Assembly (NCBI RefSeq): GCF_003958645.1
Contig: NZ_RXLO01000001.1
Span: 62,001-126,000 of the forward strand
Direction: 5' to 3'
DNA length: 64,000 bases
DNA from: Chitinophaga rhizosphaerae
GTDB lineage: Bacteria; Bacteroidota; Bacteroidia; Chitinophagales; Chitinophagaceae
Below the pieces are notes generated by a model. It was not told the DNA's origin, searched no databases, and saw only the letters and a program-made list of their open reading frames with translations. Shown here in pieces: positions 16,587 through 25,705 of this stretch; within the stretch, counting starts at the first letter, position 1; each line of letters starts with the position of its first letter. The translations under genes and the position numbers were made by a program.

Positions 16587-17627
16587 TTAATTCGATTTCG
16601 GTAATTGCCGGATCCATTCGGCGATGAGGTCCACGCCTTCGCGGTGCACGATAGTGCGGGCGAGCTCGGGCATGGCCGTTCCCGGTTCGTTGCTGTTCAT
16701 CCGGAAATGCAGGATGGAATTGGCCGGATCGCCGGGCACCACGTCGTGATCGAGGCCACCGGCGCCATTGCCGGCAGACACGGGGCCTTTGAGGATGCCC
16801 AGGTGCGCCGGGGTTTCCTGGCCGTATTCGAGGAACAGGCCGGTATTGTCGGCGTCGCCGCCTTTAGTGTGGCAATGGGCGCAGTTGACGTCGAGATAGG
16901 CGCGGGCGCGCTGGTTCACCGTATAATGCACGCTATCGTTCCAGACGGGGAATTTTTCCACTCTGGACATCTCCGGCAAACCCTGCAAAATACCCGCTGC
17001 GGCCCACTTTTCCAGCTGGCCGAGATGGTTGAGGTTACGCGCTTTCGGGCCGATGGGGATCAGCTTGCCGGCAGACGCGTGGCATCGCTTGCAGTCGTTG
17101 GTGTTGGGAATTTGGTAATGGGTGGATATATGCTGGCCGGCATCGTCCGTGAGGGTGATGGGCAACCGGTCGCCGGTGATCCATTTCTCCGCTTCGGTCT
17201 GCTGCGCGTTCCATTTGTAGTTCATGACTTTCCAGTTGCCGTCTGCCGGATCTTTATGCAGGAGGCGAGTTTCCAGCAGCACTTCTTTTCCCGAGCTGTC
17301 GCGGTACGCGAAATTCTTCACGAGGTACGTGCCGTCGGGGAAGTCTACCGGCCCGGCCTGGGTATACTGCATGGTGCTGCCTTCGGGCAAAACGATGAAG
17401 CGTTTTTTAATGGTATAGTCGGTGAAAAGGGGCGTTGCCAGTTCGTAAGAATGCACCCGGCCGGCGGGCTGTAAATCTTTCAGCGTTCCGGTAAAGAAAC
17501 CGTAGTCCGAAAGTTTGTCCAGGAACCCCGATGCCGGGCGCTTTGCGGGCTGGGTGCAGCCCATCGCGAACATTCCCATGCATGCCAGTGCGGTCACTAT
17601 TCTCATTCTCATTTCGTTGCGCGTCAT
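16587..17627 (-). CDS. Diheme c-type cytochrome lipoprotein (SO_2930-like family)
   Basis: 346 residues with a lipoprotein signal (lipobox near 'FAMGC'). Two heme c motifs are visible: CKRCH at 179-183 and CAHCH at 249-253; 'MNSNEPGTAMPELA' near the C-terminus may supply a Met ligand. The N-terminal 170 residues are a separate beta-rich domain. As I recall it, this architecture matches a family that occurs beside parallel beta-helix proteins in several phyla (TIGR03806/TIGR03805 pairing); this should be checked. The start codon overlaps the stop of the beta-helix gene (ATGA), so the two are cotranslated. It probably moves electrons in the periplasm or at the outer membrane. Confidence 0.85.
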   Translation of the reverse strand: MTRNEMRMRIVTALACMGMFAMGCTQPAKRPASGFLDKLSDYGFFTGTLKDLQPAGRVHSYELATPLFTDYTIKKRFIVLPEGSTMQYTQAGPVDFPDGTYLVKNFAYRDSSGKEVLLETRLLHKDPADGNWKVMNYKWNAQQTEAEKWITGDRLPITLTDDAGQHISTHYQIPNTNDCKRCHASAGKLIPIGPKARNLNHLGQLEKWAAAGILQGLPEMSRVEKFPVWNDSVHYTVNQRARAYLDVNCAHCHTKGGDADNTGLFLEYGQETPAHLGILKGPVSAGNGAGGLDHDVVPGDPANSILHFRMNSNEPGTAMPELARTIVHREGVDLIAEWIRQLPKSN

Positions 17628-18868
17628 TTACAGATGAAAGGTTGCATATCGGTGGATGGTTTCCAGTTCGGCTTGCCGATGTTCATGCCGTCTGCATTCA
17701 CAAGGAGGTTGTCTCCGGTTTGGCGGATGCAGATGGAATCCGGGTTGATTTTATTTTCCTGTGTGATGACGTTGGAGGAAATGCCGTCGTACACGATAGG
17801 CGGGATCCTTTTGCCAAGGGCTTTTTCAATCCCCACCAAAATCTGCCCGGTATGGTGATGGTACACCGGTTCGGGGAAAGCGGCGGCCATTTCGAGGGTA
17901 TTGTCTTGGATGAACACGTTTTGCGAAACGGGGAAGTAATTCGCGTTGATCTTTTCACCCGCTTTCGTATCCACGAAGAAACCCGACACCATGGCGATGG
18001 CAGCGGAATTGTTGTTGACGATCTTGTTGTTGTAGATCTCCACGTTGGAAGTGGCCTGGATGATCACCCCGCAGCCGGGCGCAGCGTTGCCTACACCCCA
18101 GGTGGTGCCGAAGCTCCCGGATTTGGCGAAGTTGCGCTCGTTGTTGTCGTGGATATTGTTGTTGTACGCCTTCACCTGGCCGCCCCGCTGCGACAGGTCG
18201 GGCAGGTCGAACACCAGGAAGCCGGCCGTGTTGCCGTAAAATTCGTTGTCGTACACTTCCGCATTGGTCGTATTCTCGATCTCGCACCCGGCCACGTTCT
18301 TGTAAGCTTTGCAGTTCCTTACGATGGCCTTGTTGGATTGCCCTACGTAGATGCCCGCATCAGATGCGCCCTGCGCATAACAGTTCTCTACCAGCACGTT
18401 GGTGCAGAGAACGGGATAGATGCCATAGCCGCCGCTGGTGCTGTCTGCTTTCTCCCAAATGGCGTGCAGGTCACGGAATACGACGTCTTCGCTTTTGTTT
18501 ACCTTGATGAGGTCGCCTTTCGATTCGCGGATGGTCATCCCGCTGATGGTAAAGCCTTTCACTTCCGCCACGCGAATGCCTTCGCCGCCCTGCGTCTGCC
18601 CCGAAAAGTCGAGGATCGTTTTATCGGGACCGGCGCCGCTGATCTTGATGTGCTTGAGCTGCACGAGGCTGAGGTTGTTGAATTGGTAAGTGCCGGGTTT
18701 CAGCTCCACGGCGCTGCTGTCTGTCAGCGTGAGGAAGGCTTCCGTAATTTTGGCTTCCTCGCCGGGACCGAATACCAGGGTTTGCTTGTAGCCGTCGGCG
18801 GATTTTTTCTCCGGGGCGCTGCAGCTGGCCGCTAAAGCCAGTGCCAGCAAGGGAATGGAATATTTCAT
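17624..18868 (-). CDS. Parallel beta-helix repeat lipoprotein
   Basis: 414 residues, lipobox 'LAASC' with Cys16. The body is a run of right-handed beta-helix turns rich in Asn ladders: 'VEDVVFRDLHAIWEKADS'-like rungs, 'NVLVENCYAQGASDAGIYVG', 'KAIVRNCKAYKNVAGCEIEN', 'NAEVYDNEFYGNTAGFLVFD'. This fold is used by pectate lyase-like enzymes and carbohydrate binders; catalytic residues cannot be assigned. It sits 11 bases after the TonB receptor stop and overlaps the cytochrome start, so it is the middle gene of one transcription unit. Confidence 0.87.
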   Translation of the reverse strand: MKYSIPLLALALAASCSAPEKKSADGYKQTLVFGPGEEAKITEAFLTLTDSSAVELKPGTYQFNNLSLVQLKHIKISGAGPDKTILDFSGQTQGGEGIRVAEVKGFTISGMTIRESKGDLIKVNKSEDVVFRDLHAIWEKADSTSGGYGIYPVLCTNVLVENCYAQGASDAGIYVGQSNKAIVRNCKAYKNVAGCEIENTTNAEVYDNEFYGNTAGFLVFDLPDLSQRGGQVKAYNNNIHDNNERNFAKSGSFGTTWGVGNAAPGCGVIIQATSNVEIYNNKIVNNNSAAIAMVSGFFVDTKAGEKINANYFPVSQNVFIQDNTLEMAAAFPEPVYHHHTGQILVGIEKALGKRIPPIVYDGISSNVITQENKINPDSICIRQTGDNLLVNADGMNIGKPNWKPSTDMQPFICK

Positions 18869-18879
18869 GTCGATGGTTT

Positions 18880-21627
18880 TTAGAATACGTTATAAGCGTA
18901 AGTGATATAATACACACCGCCGATGCCGGGGCTGCCGAAGCCGGTGTAATAATATTTATTCGTGAGGTTGGTGCCGCCCAGTTTGATCCTGCTCTTGATT
19001 TTAGGCAATTTATAACTTACCTGTGCGTCCAACACTACATTGGCGTCTATCGTCCCGCTCGCAAACCCGATGGAGTAGAAATACGCCGGCCGGTAGCGGA
19101 GGCTGGTGTTGAAAGAGAACAACTGTTTCTTCCCGAGGCCCGAATTGCCGAATTCCGCATTGATTTTCCAGTTGGGGGTGTTGAAGTTGTTGATCTGGCT
19201 ATTATTCCTGTTTTTGAGGAAATCGGAAGAGAAATTGACCCTTGCCCCGAAGTTACGGGAAAGATCGACGCTCACGCTGGCCGCATACCCGTAAGTATTC
19301 ACTTTCTGGGCGCCGTTGAACGCGATGTTATAGGCGATATACTTGTCGCGGTCCTTGAAATCCTCCACATCATTGGAACCCGGCGTATTCGCCACGTTCA
19401 CGTATCCGATGAAATTCTTCCAGGTGGAATAATATCCCAGCACGTCGATCAGCACGCGCTTTGCCACGAGGGCGGAATACCCCAGTTCGAATGCATCTAC
19501 CGACTGCGGTTTGATGTCTTTCGGCTCGAATTTCACGAGCACCGACGGGTCGTTCGTCTGCCGGTATTTGTTCACGCTTTCCAGCAGATACGGCTGGTAC
19601 TGGTCGAATTTATACTCGCCGTACAGCAGCCGCGCCGAGCCGCCGGAAGCATAAGTATTGTAATCTACCAGCGTACTTTGCAGCGATTGTATGTTGGACG
19701 GGAAGCTGTATGCATTCTGATAGGAAAACCGCAGGAAGTGCTCTTTTGTGGTCTCGAACACGGCCGACAGGCGGGAAGTGGTCCGGGGGCGGTCGAACAG
19801 GGTGTTCTTGTCGAACCGGAAAGCCGCGCCCAGTTTCAGTTTGTTGTCGATCATCTTCTTCGAGAAATGCGCGAAGGCGCTGTATTCCGCCACGTTGATG
19901 GGGCCGTTGTAGTCCGGGAACAACGTGCCTTTGGAATCGAGCTTGTACAGGCGGTAGTTCAGCCCGGCGATCACTTCCGCCCACTTCACGAACTTCGTGA
20001 AATTATACTGGAACTCTGCGTTGTAGAGTTTGCTCCGGTCGAGGAACAGCGTGCCGCCCTGGGAAGTGGGGATGGCGGAAATGCTGTCGCGCAGCCGGTT
20101 GAAATGGTCGCTGCCGGCCAGCGGCCTGCCGATGTCTGCCGTAGCCCGCGCGGTATTGTGCGCGTCCGTGAGGGATTGGCCGGTCGCCAGCGCCGTGATG
20201 AGCGCCACGGTGTATTGCGGGTACCAGCCGTCGCCGGTGGATCCGTCGTAACTGGGTTTCCAGGCTTCGTTCACGAGTTGCGCCGTAGGACTGGCGATGA
20301 TGGTATTCCCCGAATTTTCCCGCGTGGTGTATGCGCGCACGAACCAGTTTTCCGCCCGGAGCTCTGCGCGGTACTGGGCGAGTTTGAACCCGTCAAGCGC
20401 GTAACGGGTGTCGTTGCTATAGACCGCGGTGCCTTCGCCGTAGGTGCCGGAAACGATGGCCTGTAGCCCGGGTTTGATATTGTAGCGGATTTCTCCGTTG
20501 AATTTCAGCATTTTGGCATCGTTGCTGAGGTAGCCGTATTCGGGGTACCCGGTGCGGGAAACGTAGTTCGTGGGGTTGGCGAGCAGCGGGTCCACGATGG
20601 GTGCGGTGGAGGGGTCCATCGCTTTAATAGCTTCGAGGAAGGGATTGATGTCTACCGAGGTTTTGCTGCCGTAGGAGTTGACGCCGTTGTAATTGGGGTC
20701 GGTGTATTTCGATCCCATGCTGTTGGTGTTGCTGGTATCTGCCGCCAGCCAGTCTTTCGCTTTGGTGTATTGCGCGTTCACCTTGAACGCCAGGCGGTCG
20801 TTCACTTTTTTGGCCCAGCGGAGCGTCCAGTCGTAGTAGGGAGACGCGCCCATGGGGTCGTTGCCCTTTCCTTTTTTGATGTGGTTCACGCCCTGGGTGA
20901 TCTGGAAACTGAAGCCCTGGTACTTGAAGGGGTCTTTGCCGGTCATGACCAGCGTACCGTTCAGGCCACGGGAGCCGTATAACGCGGAGGAGGCGCCGGA
21001 AAGGAGCTCGAGGTTGTCGACGTCCAGTTCGGTGAGGCCGATGGCGGCGCCGAGGGGGAAGTTGAGGCCGGGGGCCTGGTTGTCCATCCCGTCTACCACC
21101 TGCGTGAAATTGGTGTTGCCGCTGGTATTAAAACCGCGCGTCGTGATAGTGGTGAAGGTGAGGGAGGATGTGGTGATGTCTACGCCCTTGAGGCCCTGGA
21201 GCATGGAATAGTAGCTGGGCTGGGGGGAGTTCATGACATCTTTGTTGTCGATCCGCTCGATGGTTACAGGCGATTCGATTTTCCGCTGGATGTTCCGGCT
21301 GGCGGAAACCACGACTTCCGTTCCGAGGATGGAGGCCGGGTCGAGCTGAACATCTATGGCGCCCGCACTGCTGACGAGCACTTCCTTCGTGCCGTACCCT
21401 ACGGAGGAGAAAACGAGGGTCACGGGGAGCGGGGCCTTCAGTGTAAAGCGGAAGTTCCCCTGGTCATTGGTATAGTCGCCATAAGGCGTATTGCGGGCTT
21501 TAACGGATACCGCTGGTACCGTTTCCCCCGTTTGGCTGTTCCGCACCTTGCCTGTCAACACGTGTTGGGCATGTGTAGACCATGCAGACAGCATGGCTAT
21601 CGTGAACAGTAGCATCAGTTTGTACAT
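18880..21627 (-). CDS. TonB-dependent outer membrane receptor with carboxypeptidase-like N-terminal domain
   Basis: 915 residues: signal peptide to about residue 20, CarboxypepD_reg-like domain about 22-100 ('LTGKVRNSQTGETVPAVSVK'), plug domain about 115-230 ('ESPVTIERIDNKDVMNSPQP', 'LYGSRGLNGTLVMTGKDP'), then the barrel ending in 'YNVF' with an aromatic last residue as required for barrel assembly. There is no SusD gene next to it; its partners are the beta-helix and cytochrome lipoproteins. Import of a siderophore, metal, heme or glycan is possible. A membrane LytTR regulator lies upstream on the same strand. Confidence 0.92.
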   Translation of the reverse strand: MYKLMLLFTIAMLSAWSTHAQHVLTGKVRNSQTGETVPAVSVKARNTPYGDYTNDQGNFRFTLKAPLPVTLVFSSVGYGTKEVLVSSAGAIDVQLDPASILGTEVVVSASRNIQRKIESPVTIERIDNKDVMNSPQPSYYSMLQGLKGVDITTSSLTFTTITTRGFNTSGNTNFTQVVDGMDNQAPGLNFPLGAAIGLTELDVDNLELLSGASSALYGSRGLNGTLVMTGKDPFKYQGFSFQITQGVNHIKKGKGNDPMGASPYYDWTLRWAKKVNDRLAFKVNAQYTKAKDWLAADTSNTNSMGSKYTDPNYNGVNSYGSKTSVDINPFLEAIKAMDPSTAPIVDPLLANPTNYVSRTGYPEYGYLSNDAKMLKFNGEIRYNIKPGLQAIVSGTYGEGTAVYSNDTRYALDGFKLAQYRAELRAENWFVRAYTTRENSGNTIIASPTAQLVNEAWKPSYDGSTGDGWYPQYTVALITALATGQSLTDAHNTARATADIGRPLAGSDHFNRLRDSISAIPTSQGGTLFLDRSKLYNAEFQYNFTKFVKWAEVIAGLNYRLYKLDSKGTLFPDYNGPINVAEYSAFAHFSKKMIDNKLKLGAAFRFDKNTLFDRPRTTSRLSAVFETTKEHFLRFSYQNAYSFPSNIQSLQSTLVDYNTYASGGSARLLYGEYKFDQYQPYLLESVNKYRQTNDPSVLVKFEPKDIKPQSVDAFELGYSALVAKRVLIDVLGYYSTWKNFIGYVNVANTPGSNDVEDFKDRDKYIAYNIAFNGAQKVNTYGYAASVSVDLSRNFGARVNFSSDFLKNRNNSQINNFNTPNWKINAEFGNSGLGKKQLFSFNTSLRYRPAYFYSIGFASGTIDANVVLDAQVSYKLPKIKSRIKLGGTNLTNKYYYTGFGSPGIGGVYYITYAYNVF

Positions 21628-21706
21628 GGGCGAGTAATTTTGGTTGGGATGGTAAAGGCGATATTATGCAATTACCATTCACCGGCTGCCTGTACGATGC
21701 TGTTTC

Positions 21707-21755
21707 GGGGTGAAGGAACGGGGTTACGGGGTGAAATTCAGGAATCAGGGGTGAA
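21707..21755 (-). promoter_or_regulatory. Three direct repeats spaced two helical turns apart (candidate LytTR operator)
   Basis: GGGGTGAA occurs at 21707-21714, 21728-21735 and 21748-21755 (TTCACCCC on the minus strand), start-to-start distances 21 and 20 bases. LytTR regulators characteristically bind direct repeats about 21 bp apart. The array lies 80-130 bases before the receptor start, and its last copy overlaps the end of the LytTR gene itself. Binding is inferred. Confidence 0.55.
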
Positions 21756-22625
21756 TTTCTGCTGGAACTGGGGCAGGTAACTGGCCGATACGGGAACGGG
21801 CTGGTCGTCCAACCCCTCCAGCATCAAATAGTGACCTTTCGCGTTTTTCTTGAATAACAACACGTTGGACATATTTACCATGTAAGACCGGTGCGCACGG
21901 GTGATATTGAACCCCGCGAGCTGGGGCTCCAGCTTTTTGAGGGATGAACGCACCAGTTCCTTTTTTATCCCCTGGCCATTCCGGTAAAAAACCTGGACAT
22001 AATTATCCTCCGCCTTCAACATCAGCAAACTTGCCGGAGGAAGGCTCAGGGCCAATTTGTCGTATTCATCCCTGATGAGGAGGTGTTCCGCCACTTTTTC
22101 TTCCACTATCAGGGTAGGGATCATGGCCGGCTGGATGTGCGGGGCTCCCCGCTGAAACCACAGCAAAGCGATGGAGTAGGGAAGGGCCAGCACCCCGAAA
22201 CCATATTTATAGGTATCCCAATATTCCAACCAGGAGAAAGAAAGGTGATCGTGCAGCGAGACATTGACGATGTTAACGACAGCCGCCACCAGCATCGATT
22301 CGCCCATGAACCAGGCCAGGAACTGCCAGTGCCGGAGGGGCTTTTTCCCTTTCAGGCGCATCAATCCGAACTGTGAAATGCTCAGTGCGGCGATCCCGCA
22401 GGCGGAAAAAACCGCGAACACGCCCGTAACCGTCACCGGCCCGCCGTTATACCACTGGTTCATGTTGAACGGGGTGAACAGGCACATGAAAACAAAACTG
22501 AACGCGCCGCAAAAGGCGATGAGCAGCAGCCGGTTGCCGACTGGCTCCAGGAGCCGGAACGGGGCCGCAAGCCAGGCAGGGATGGCGGGCAGGCGGCTGG
22601 AGGGAAGCATGAGCGTTTCTTTCAT
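21738..22625 (-). CDS. Membrane-anchored LytTR transcription regulator
   Basis: 295 residues from the ATG at 22625; an upstream in-frame start (22676) adds a polar tail and is less likely. Four membrane helices at about 30-52, 65-88, 100-122 and 135-155 are followed by a LytTR DNA-binding domain at about 195-292 ('LLMLKAEDNYVQVFYRNGQG', 'RSSLKKLEPQL', 'FNITRAHRSYMVNMSNVLLF'). There is no receiver domain, so signal input is probably through the membrane part. The TonB receptor gene lies 110 bases downstream on the same strand, behind a triple repeat that may be this protein's binding site. Divergent from the CvfB-like gene. Confidence 0.9.
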   Translation of the reverse strand: MKETLMLPSSRLPAIPAWLAAPFRLLEPVGNRLLLIAFCGAFSFVFMCLFTPFNMNQWYNGGPVTVTGVFAVFSACGIAALSISQFGLMRLKGKKPLRHWQFLAWFMGESMLVAAVVNIVNVSLHDHLSFSWLEYWDTYKYGFGVLALPYSIALLWFQRGAPHIQPAMIPTLIVEEKVAEHLLIRDEYDKLALSLPPASLLMLKAEDNYVQVFYRNGQGIKKELVRSSLKKLEPQLAGFNITRAHRSYMVNMSNVLLFKKNAKGHYLMLEGLDDQPVPVSASYLPQFQQKFTPDS

Positions 22626-22729
22626 AGTCCGTGGATTGTTCCGGTAATTTATCGATCTTTTTTCAATTTCCACCACCCGCGCCGCCCCGTTATTTTTATC
22701 GTACCTTTACCGCCGAATTTCAAACAGAT

Positions 22730-23566
22730 ATGTACAAAGTCGGCGAATATAACCAGCTGGAAGTCAAAAAAGAGACGGATTTCGGCGTATATCTTGATGG
22801 TGGCGGGGATACGGAAATCCTCCTGCCCAAACGCTACGTTCCCAACGGCACCCGCCCGGGCGACGAGCTCACCGTTTTCCTCTACCACGATTCCGAAAAC
22901 CGGCTGATCGCCACTACAGACAAGCCGAAAGGCGTGGTGGGCGATATCGTTTCCCTCAAGGCGGTAGACACTACCCACCAGGGCGCGTTCCTGGACTGGG
23001 GCCTTGCCAAAGATCTCTTCGTCCCCCTCTCGCAGCAAGTTTCCAGGATGCATAAAGGACAGGATTATCTTGTCATGATATACCTCGACGAGCTTACCGG
23101 CCGCGTAGCTGCCACCGAAAAGATCGATCCATTCCTCAGCAACGATCCGCTGACCGTGCAGGAAAAGGACGAGGTAGATTTGCTGGTGTACCGCCGGTCA
23201 GACATTGGCTTCGTGACCATCGTCAACAACCGCCACACCGGGATATTGCATTATTCCGATGTATTCCGTCCGCTCGATATCGGCGACCGGCTCAAAGGTT
23301 TCGTAAAAGCCGTGAAGGAAGAAAATAAACTGGACGTAGCGCCGGGCCAATCGGGATACAACCGGGTGGAAGACGAAGGTTCCCGCATGTTGCGGCTGCT
23401 CCGCGAGCACGACGGATACCTGCCTTACCACGATAAATCGGACCCCGACGAGATCCGCGCGTTCTTTGGCATGAGCAAGAAAACGTTCAAGATGACGGTG
23501 GGGGCGCTCTATAAACAACAAAAAATCGAATTGACGAAAACCGGCATCAAGCTGATAGAAGAATAA
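22730..23566 (+). CDS. CvfB-like S1-type RNA-binding protein
   Basis: 278 residues. Successive S1/OB-type modules are visible: 'VGEYNQLEVKKETDFGVYLD' at the start, 'VVGDIVSLKAVDTTHQGAFL' near 70, and 'YRRSDIGFVTIVNNRHTGIL' near 150, followed by a winged helix ('IRAFFGMSKKTFKMTVGALY') that closes the CvfB/YitL architecture. In Staphylococcus the family is an RNA-binding virulence regulator; its role here is unknown. It starts a same-strand run with 23581 and 23972 (gaps 14 and 10 bases), suggesting an operon. The ATG at 22730 begins the first OB strand directly. Confidence 0.88.
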   Translation: MYKVGEYNQLEVKKETDFGVYLDGGGDTEILLPKRYVPNGTRPGDELTVFLYHDSENRLIATTDKPKGVVGDIVSLKAVDTTHQGAFLDWGLAKDLFVPLSQQVSRMHKGQDYLVMIYLDELTGRVAATEKIDPFLSNDPLTVQEKDEVDLLVYRRSDIGFVTIVNNRHTGILHYSDVFRPLDIGDRLKGFVKAVKEENKLDVAPGQSGYNRVEDEGSRMLRLLREHDGYLPYHDKSDPDEIRAFFGMSKKTFKMTVGALYKQQKIELTKTGIKLIEE

Positions 23567-23580
23567 ACATCCAGCACAAC

Positions 23581-23961
23581 ATGAAAGACTTCAAGCAACA
23601 TTTCGTGATCCCGGCACCGCCGGAAGAAGTGTACCAGGCGCTGACCCGCGAAGCTACCATCCGGTTGTGGACGGGCGAGGTGGCGGAAATGAGCACCGAG
23701 CCCGGTTCTGAGTTCTCTTTGTGGGACGGCAGTATCGCCGGCCGCAACCTGGAGTTCGAAGAAGGGCGGAAGCTGGTGCAGGAGTGGTACTTCGGCGACC
23801 AGGAGCCCGCATCCATCGTAACGATCATCCTGCACCCGCATAAAAAAGGCACATCGGCGGAGTTGCGCCATTCCAATATTCCCGACGAGGCGTTCGACGA
23901 TATCGTGGAAGGCTGGCGGGACGCGTATTTCGGTTCGCTGATCGATTTTTATACGGAATAG
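23581..23961 (+). CDS. START-like / SRPBCC domain protein
   Basis: 126 residues, soluble. The opening 'FKQHFVIPAPPEEVYQALT' and the later 'LWDGSIAGRNLEFEEGRKLV', 'QEWYFGD', then 'IVTIILHPHKKGTSAELRH' and a C-terminal helix 'EGWRDAYFGSLIDFY' match the AHSA1-like SRPBCC fold. It lies 14 bases after the CvfB-like gene and 10 before the next, so it is probably cotranscribed. Ligand unknown. Confidence 0.88.
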   Translation: MKDFKQHFVIPAPPEEVYQALTREATIRLWTGEVAEMSTEPGSEFSLWDGSIAGRNLEFEEGRKLVQEWYFGDQEPASIVTIILHPHKKGTSAELRHSNIPDEAFDDIVEGWRDAYFGSLIDFYTE

Positions 23962-23971
23962 CCGGACGCGT

Positions 23972-24481
23972 ATGGCCAAAAAGAAAAAGAACGAAGCGGA
24001 GATCAAGGCGGTGACGGTCAATGAGCTGAAAAAGGAAATGCTGTCGCTGCCGCACGCGGAGCTGGTGGAAATATGTCTCCGGCTGGCGAAATTCAAGAAA
24101 GAAAACAAGGAACTGCTCAGTTACCTGCTGTTCGATGCATCCTATCCCGAAACCTACCTCGACCAGGTGAAGGCTTACATCGATGCGGAATTCGATAATC
24201 TTGGTACCACACATGCCTATCTCGCGAAGAAAACCATCCGCAAGATCCTCCGTATAACCAATAAACACATCCGATTTACGCAATCCAAAACCACGGAGAT
24301 CGAGTTGCTGCTGCATTTCAGCAAGCGGCTCCGTACCGCGGGGGATTTGCTGAAAAGCAGTGTGCAGTTGGGGAATCTGTATTTCCAGCAATTGCGCAAG
24401 ATCGAAAAAGCGATCGATGCGCAGCATGAAGATCTGCAATACGATTACCGCCGGCAATTGGAGTTGTTGGCGAAAGTGTAG
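23972..24481 (+). CDS. Conserved-looking helical protein of unknown function
   Basis: 169 residues, very Lys-rich N-terminus (MAKKKKNEAEIK) then almost entirely helical: 'VNELKKEMLSLPHAELVEIC', 'LKLAKF'-type Leu/Lys spacing, 'TIRKILRITNKHIRFTQSKT', 'QQLRKIEKAIDAQHEDLQYD'. No signal peptide or catalytic motif. The basic start may contact nucleic acid, in keeping with the RNA-binding gene two places upstream, but this is speculation. Last gene of the CvfB-led run. Confidence 0.7.
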   Translation: MAKKKKNEAEIKAVTVNELKKEMLSLPHAELVEICLRLAKFKKENKELLSYLLFDASYPETYLDQVKAYIDAEFDNLGTTHAYLAKKTIRKILRITNKHIRFTQSKTTEIELLLHFSKRLRTAGDLLKSSVQLGNLYFQQLRKIEKAIDAQHEDLQYDYRRQLELLAKV

Positions 24482-24517
24482 GAACGTTTTGTTACAACCA
24501 TCATAAAACCCGCAATC

Positions 24518-25705
24518 ATGAAACTCCTGACCCTGCTATCGGGCGCCTGCTTACTGGGATGCCTTATTTCCAATGCAACATTTGCCCAGCAAGCGGTGCG
24601 TGCGCGCGACCTGGGAATTCCCCTCAACGGCAAAACCGGAAAATTCAACGCGATCACAGATGTTCCCGGCGTGAAGGTGGGGCTAACCACCCTCATTTCC
24701 GGCGAAGGCGACCTGCAAACCGGGAAAGGCCCCGTGCGCACAGGTGTAACAGCCATTCTGCCGCGCGGCAATACCTATGACCCGGTGTTCGCAGGATGGT
24801 ACGCGCTCAATGGCAACGGCGAAATGACCGGTACCACCTGGATTACGGAATCCGGGTTCCTGGAAGGGCCCGTCACCATTACCAATACGCACTCCGTCGG
24901 CATCGTGCGGGATGCGGTGGTGGAATGGCAATACAAGCACAAACATTTCCTTCCGCTGGAAGAAACCGACGAACTTTTCTGGGCCCTGCCCATCGTCGCG
25001 GAAACCTACGACGGGATGCTCAATGATATCAATGGCATGCACGTCACGAAAGAACATGTCTTTCACGCGTTGGACAGCGCGGCATCCGGTCCGGTGGCGG
25101 AAGGCAGCACCGGCGGCGGCACCGGCATGGTGAGCCATGGGTTCAAGGCAGGGACGGGTACCTCGTCCCGCGTGGTGCGCGTGGGAGATTCGGCCTATAC
25201 CGTGGGCGTGCTCGTGCAGGCGAACCACGGTGCGTTCCGGCATCTCATGATCGCTGGCGTGCCGATGTGGCCGGAAATGAAAACCAGGGAATGGCGCATG
25301 AAATTCGGCGAAGCCAAACCCGGGACCGGCTCCATCATCGTTATCGTAGCCACCGATGCACCGTTGTTGCCGCATCAGCTCAATCGCATCGCACGGCGCG
25401 TAGCATTGGGCGTTGCCAGGGTGGGCGGAATGGGAGAGAACTCTTCCGGCGATATTTTCCTCGCTTTCAGTACGGCCAATCCCAAAGCCTCCCGCCGCGA
25501 CGTAATCCCCCAACTCGACATGCTCCCCAACGATCAGATCGACCCGCTCTTTACTGCCACCGTTTACGCAACGGAAGAAGCGATCCTCAATGCCATCGTG
25601 GCCGGGAGAGACATGACCGGGATCAACGGGAACTTTGTGCCGGGGATTCCTCACGCAGAAATCATCCGCCTGCTCAAAAAGTACAGCCGCTATGCGGGAA
25701 AATAA
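24518..25705 (+). CDS. Exported P1 family (DmpA-like) aminopeptidase
   Basis: 395 residues with a signal peptide (to about residue 23, 'FAQQ'). The family is an Ntn-like self-cleaving peptidase that removes N-terminal residues from peptides. Landmarks: 'NAITDVPGVKVGLTTL', 'GKGPVRTGVTAILPRG', 'EGSTGGGTGMVSHGFKAGTG' and the processing-site motif 'GENSSGDIFLAFST'. The new N-terminal nucleophile would be Ser310 of S309-S310-G-D; the residue before the cut is Ser, where Gly is usual in my recollection. The protein is likely periplasmic. Transcribed alone. Confidence 0.9.
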   Translation: MKLLTLLSGACLLGCLISNATFAQQAVRARDLGIPLNGKTGKFNAITDVPGVKVGLTTLISGEGDLQTGKGPVRTGVTAILPRGNTYDPVFAGWYALNGNGEMTGTTWITESGFLEGPVTITNTHSVGIVRDAVVEWQYKHKHFLPLEETDELFWALPIVAETYDGMLNDINGMHVTKEHVFHALDSAASGPVAEGSTGGGTGMVSHGFKAGTGTSSRVVRVGDSAYTVGVLVQANHGAFRHLMIAGVPMWPEMKTREWRMKFGEAKPGTGSIIVIVATDAPLLPHQLNRIARRVALGVARVGGMGENSSGDIFLAFSTANPKASRRDVIPQLDMLPNDQIDPLFTATVYATEEAILNAIVAGRDMTGINGNFVPGIPHAEIIRLLKKYSRYAGK

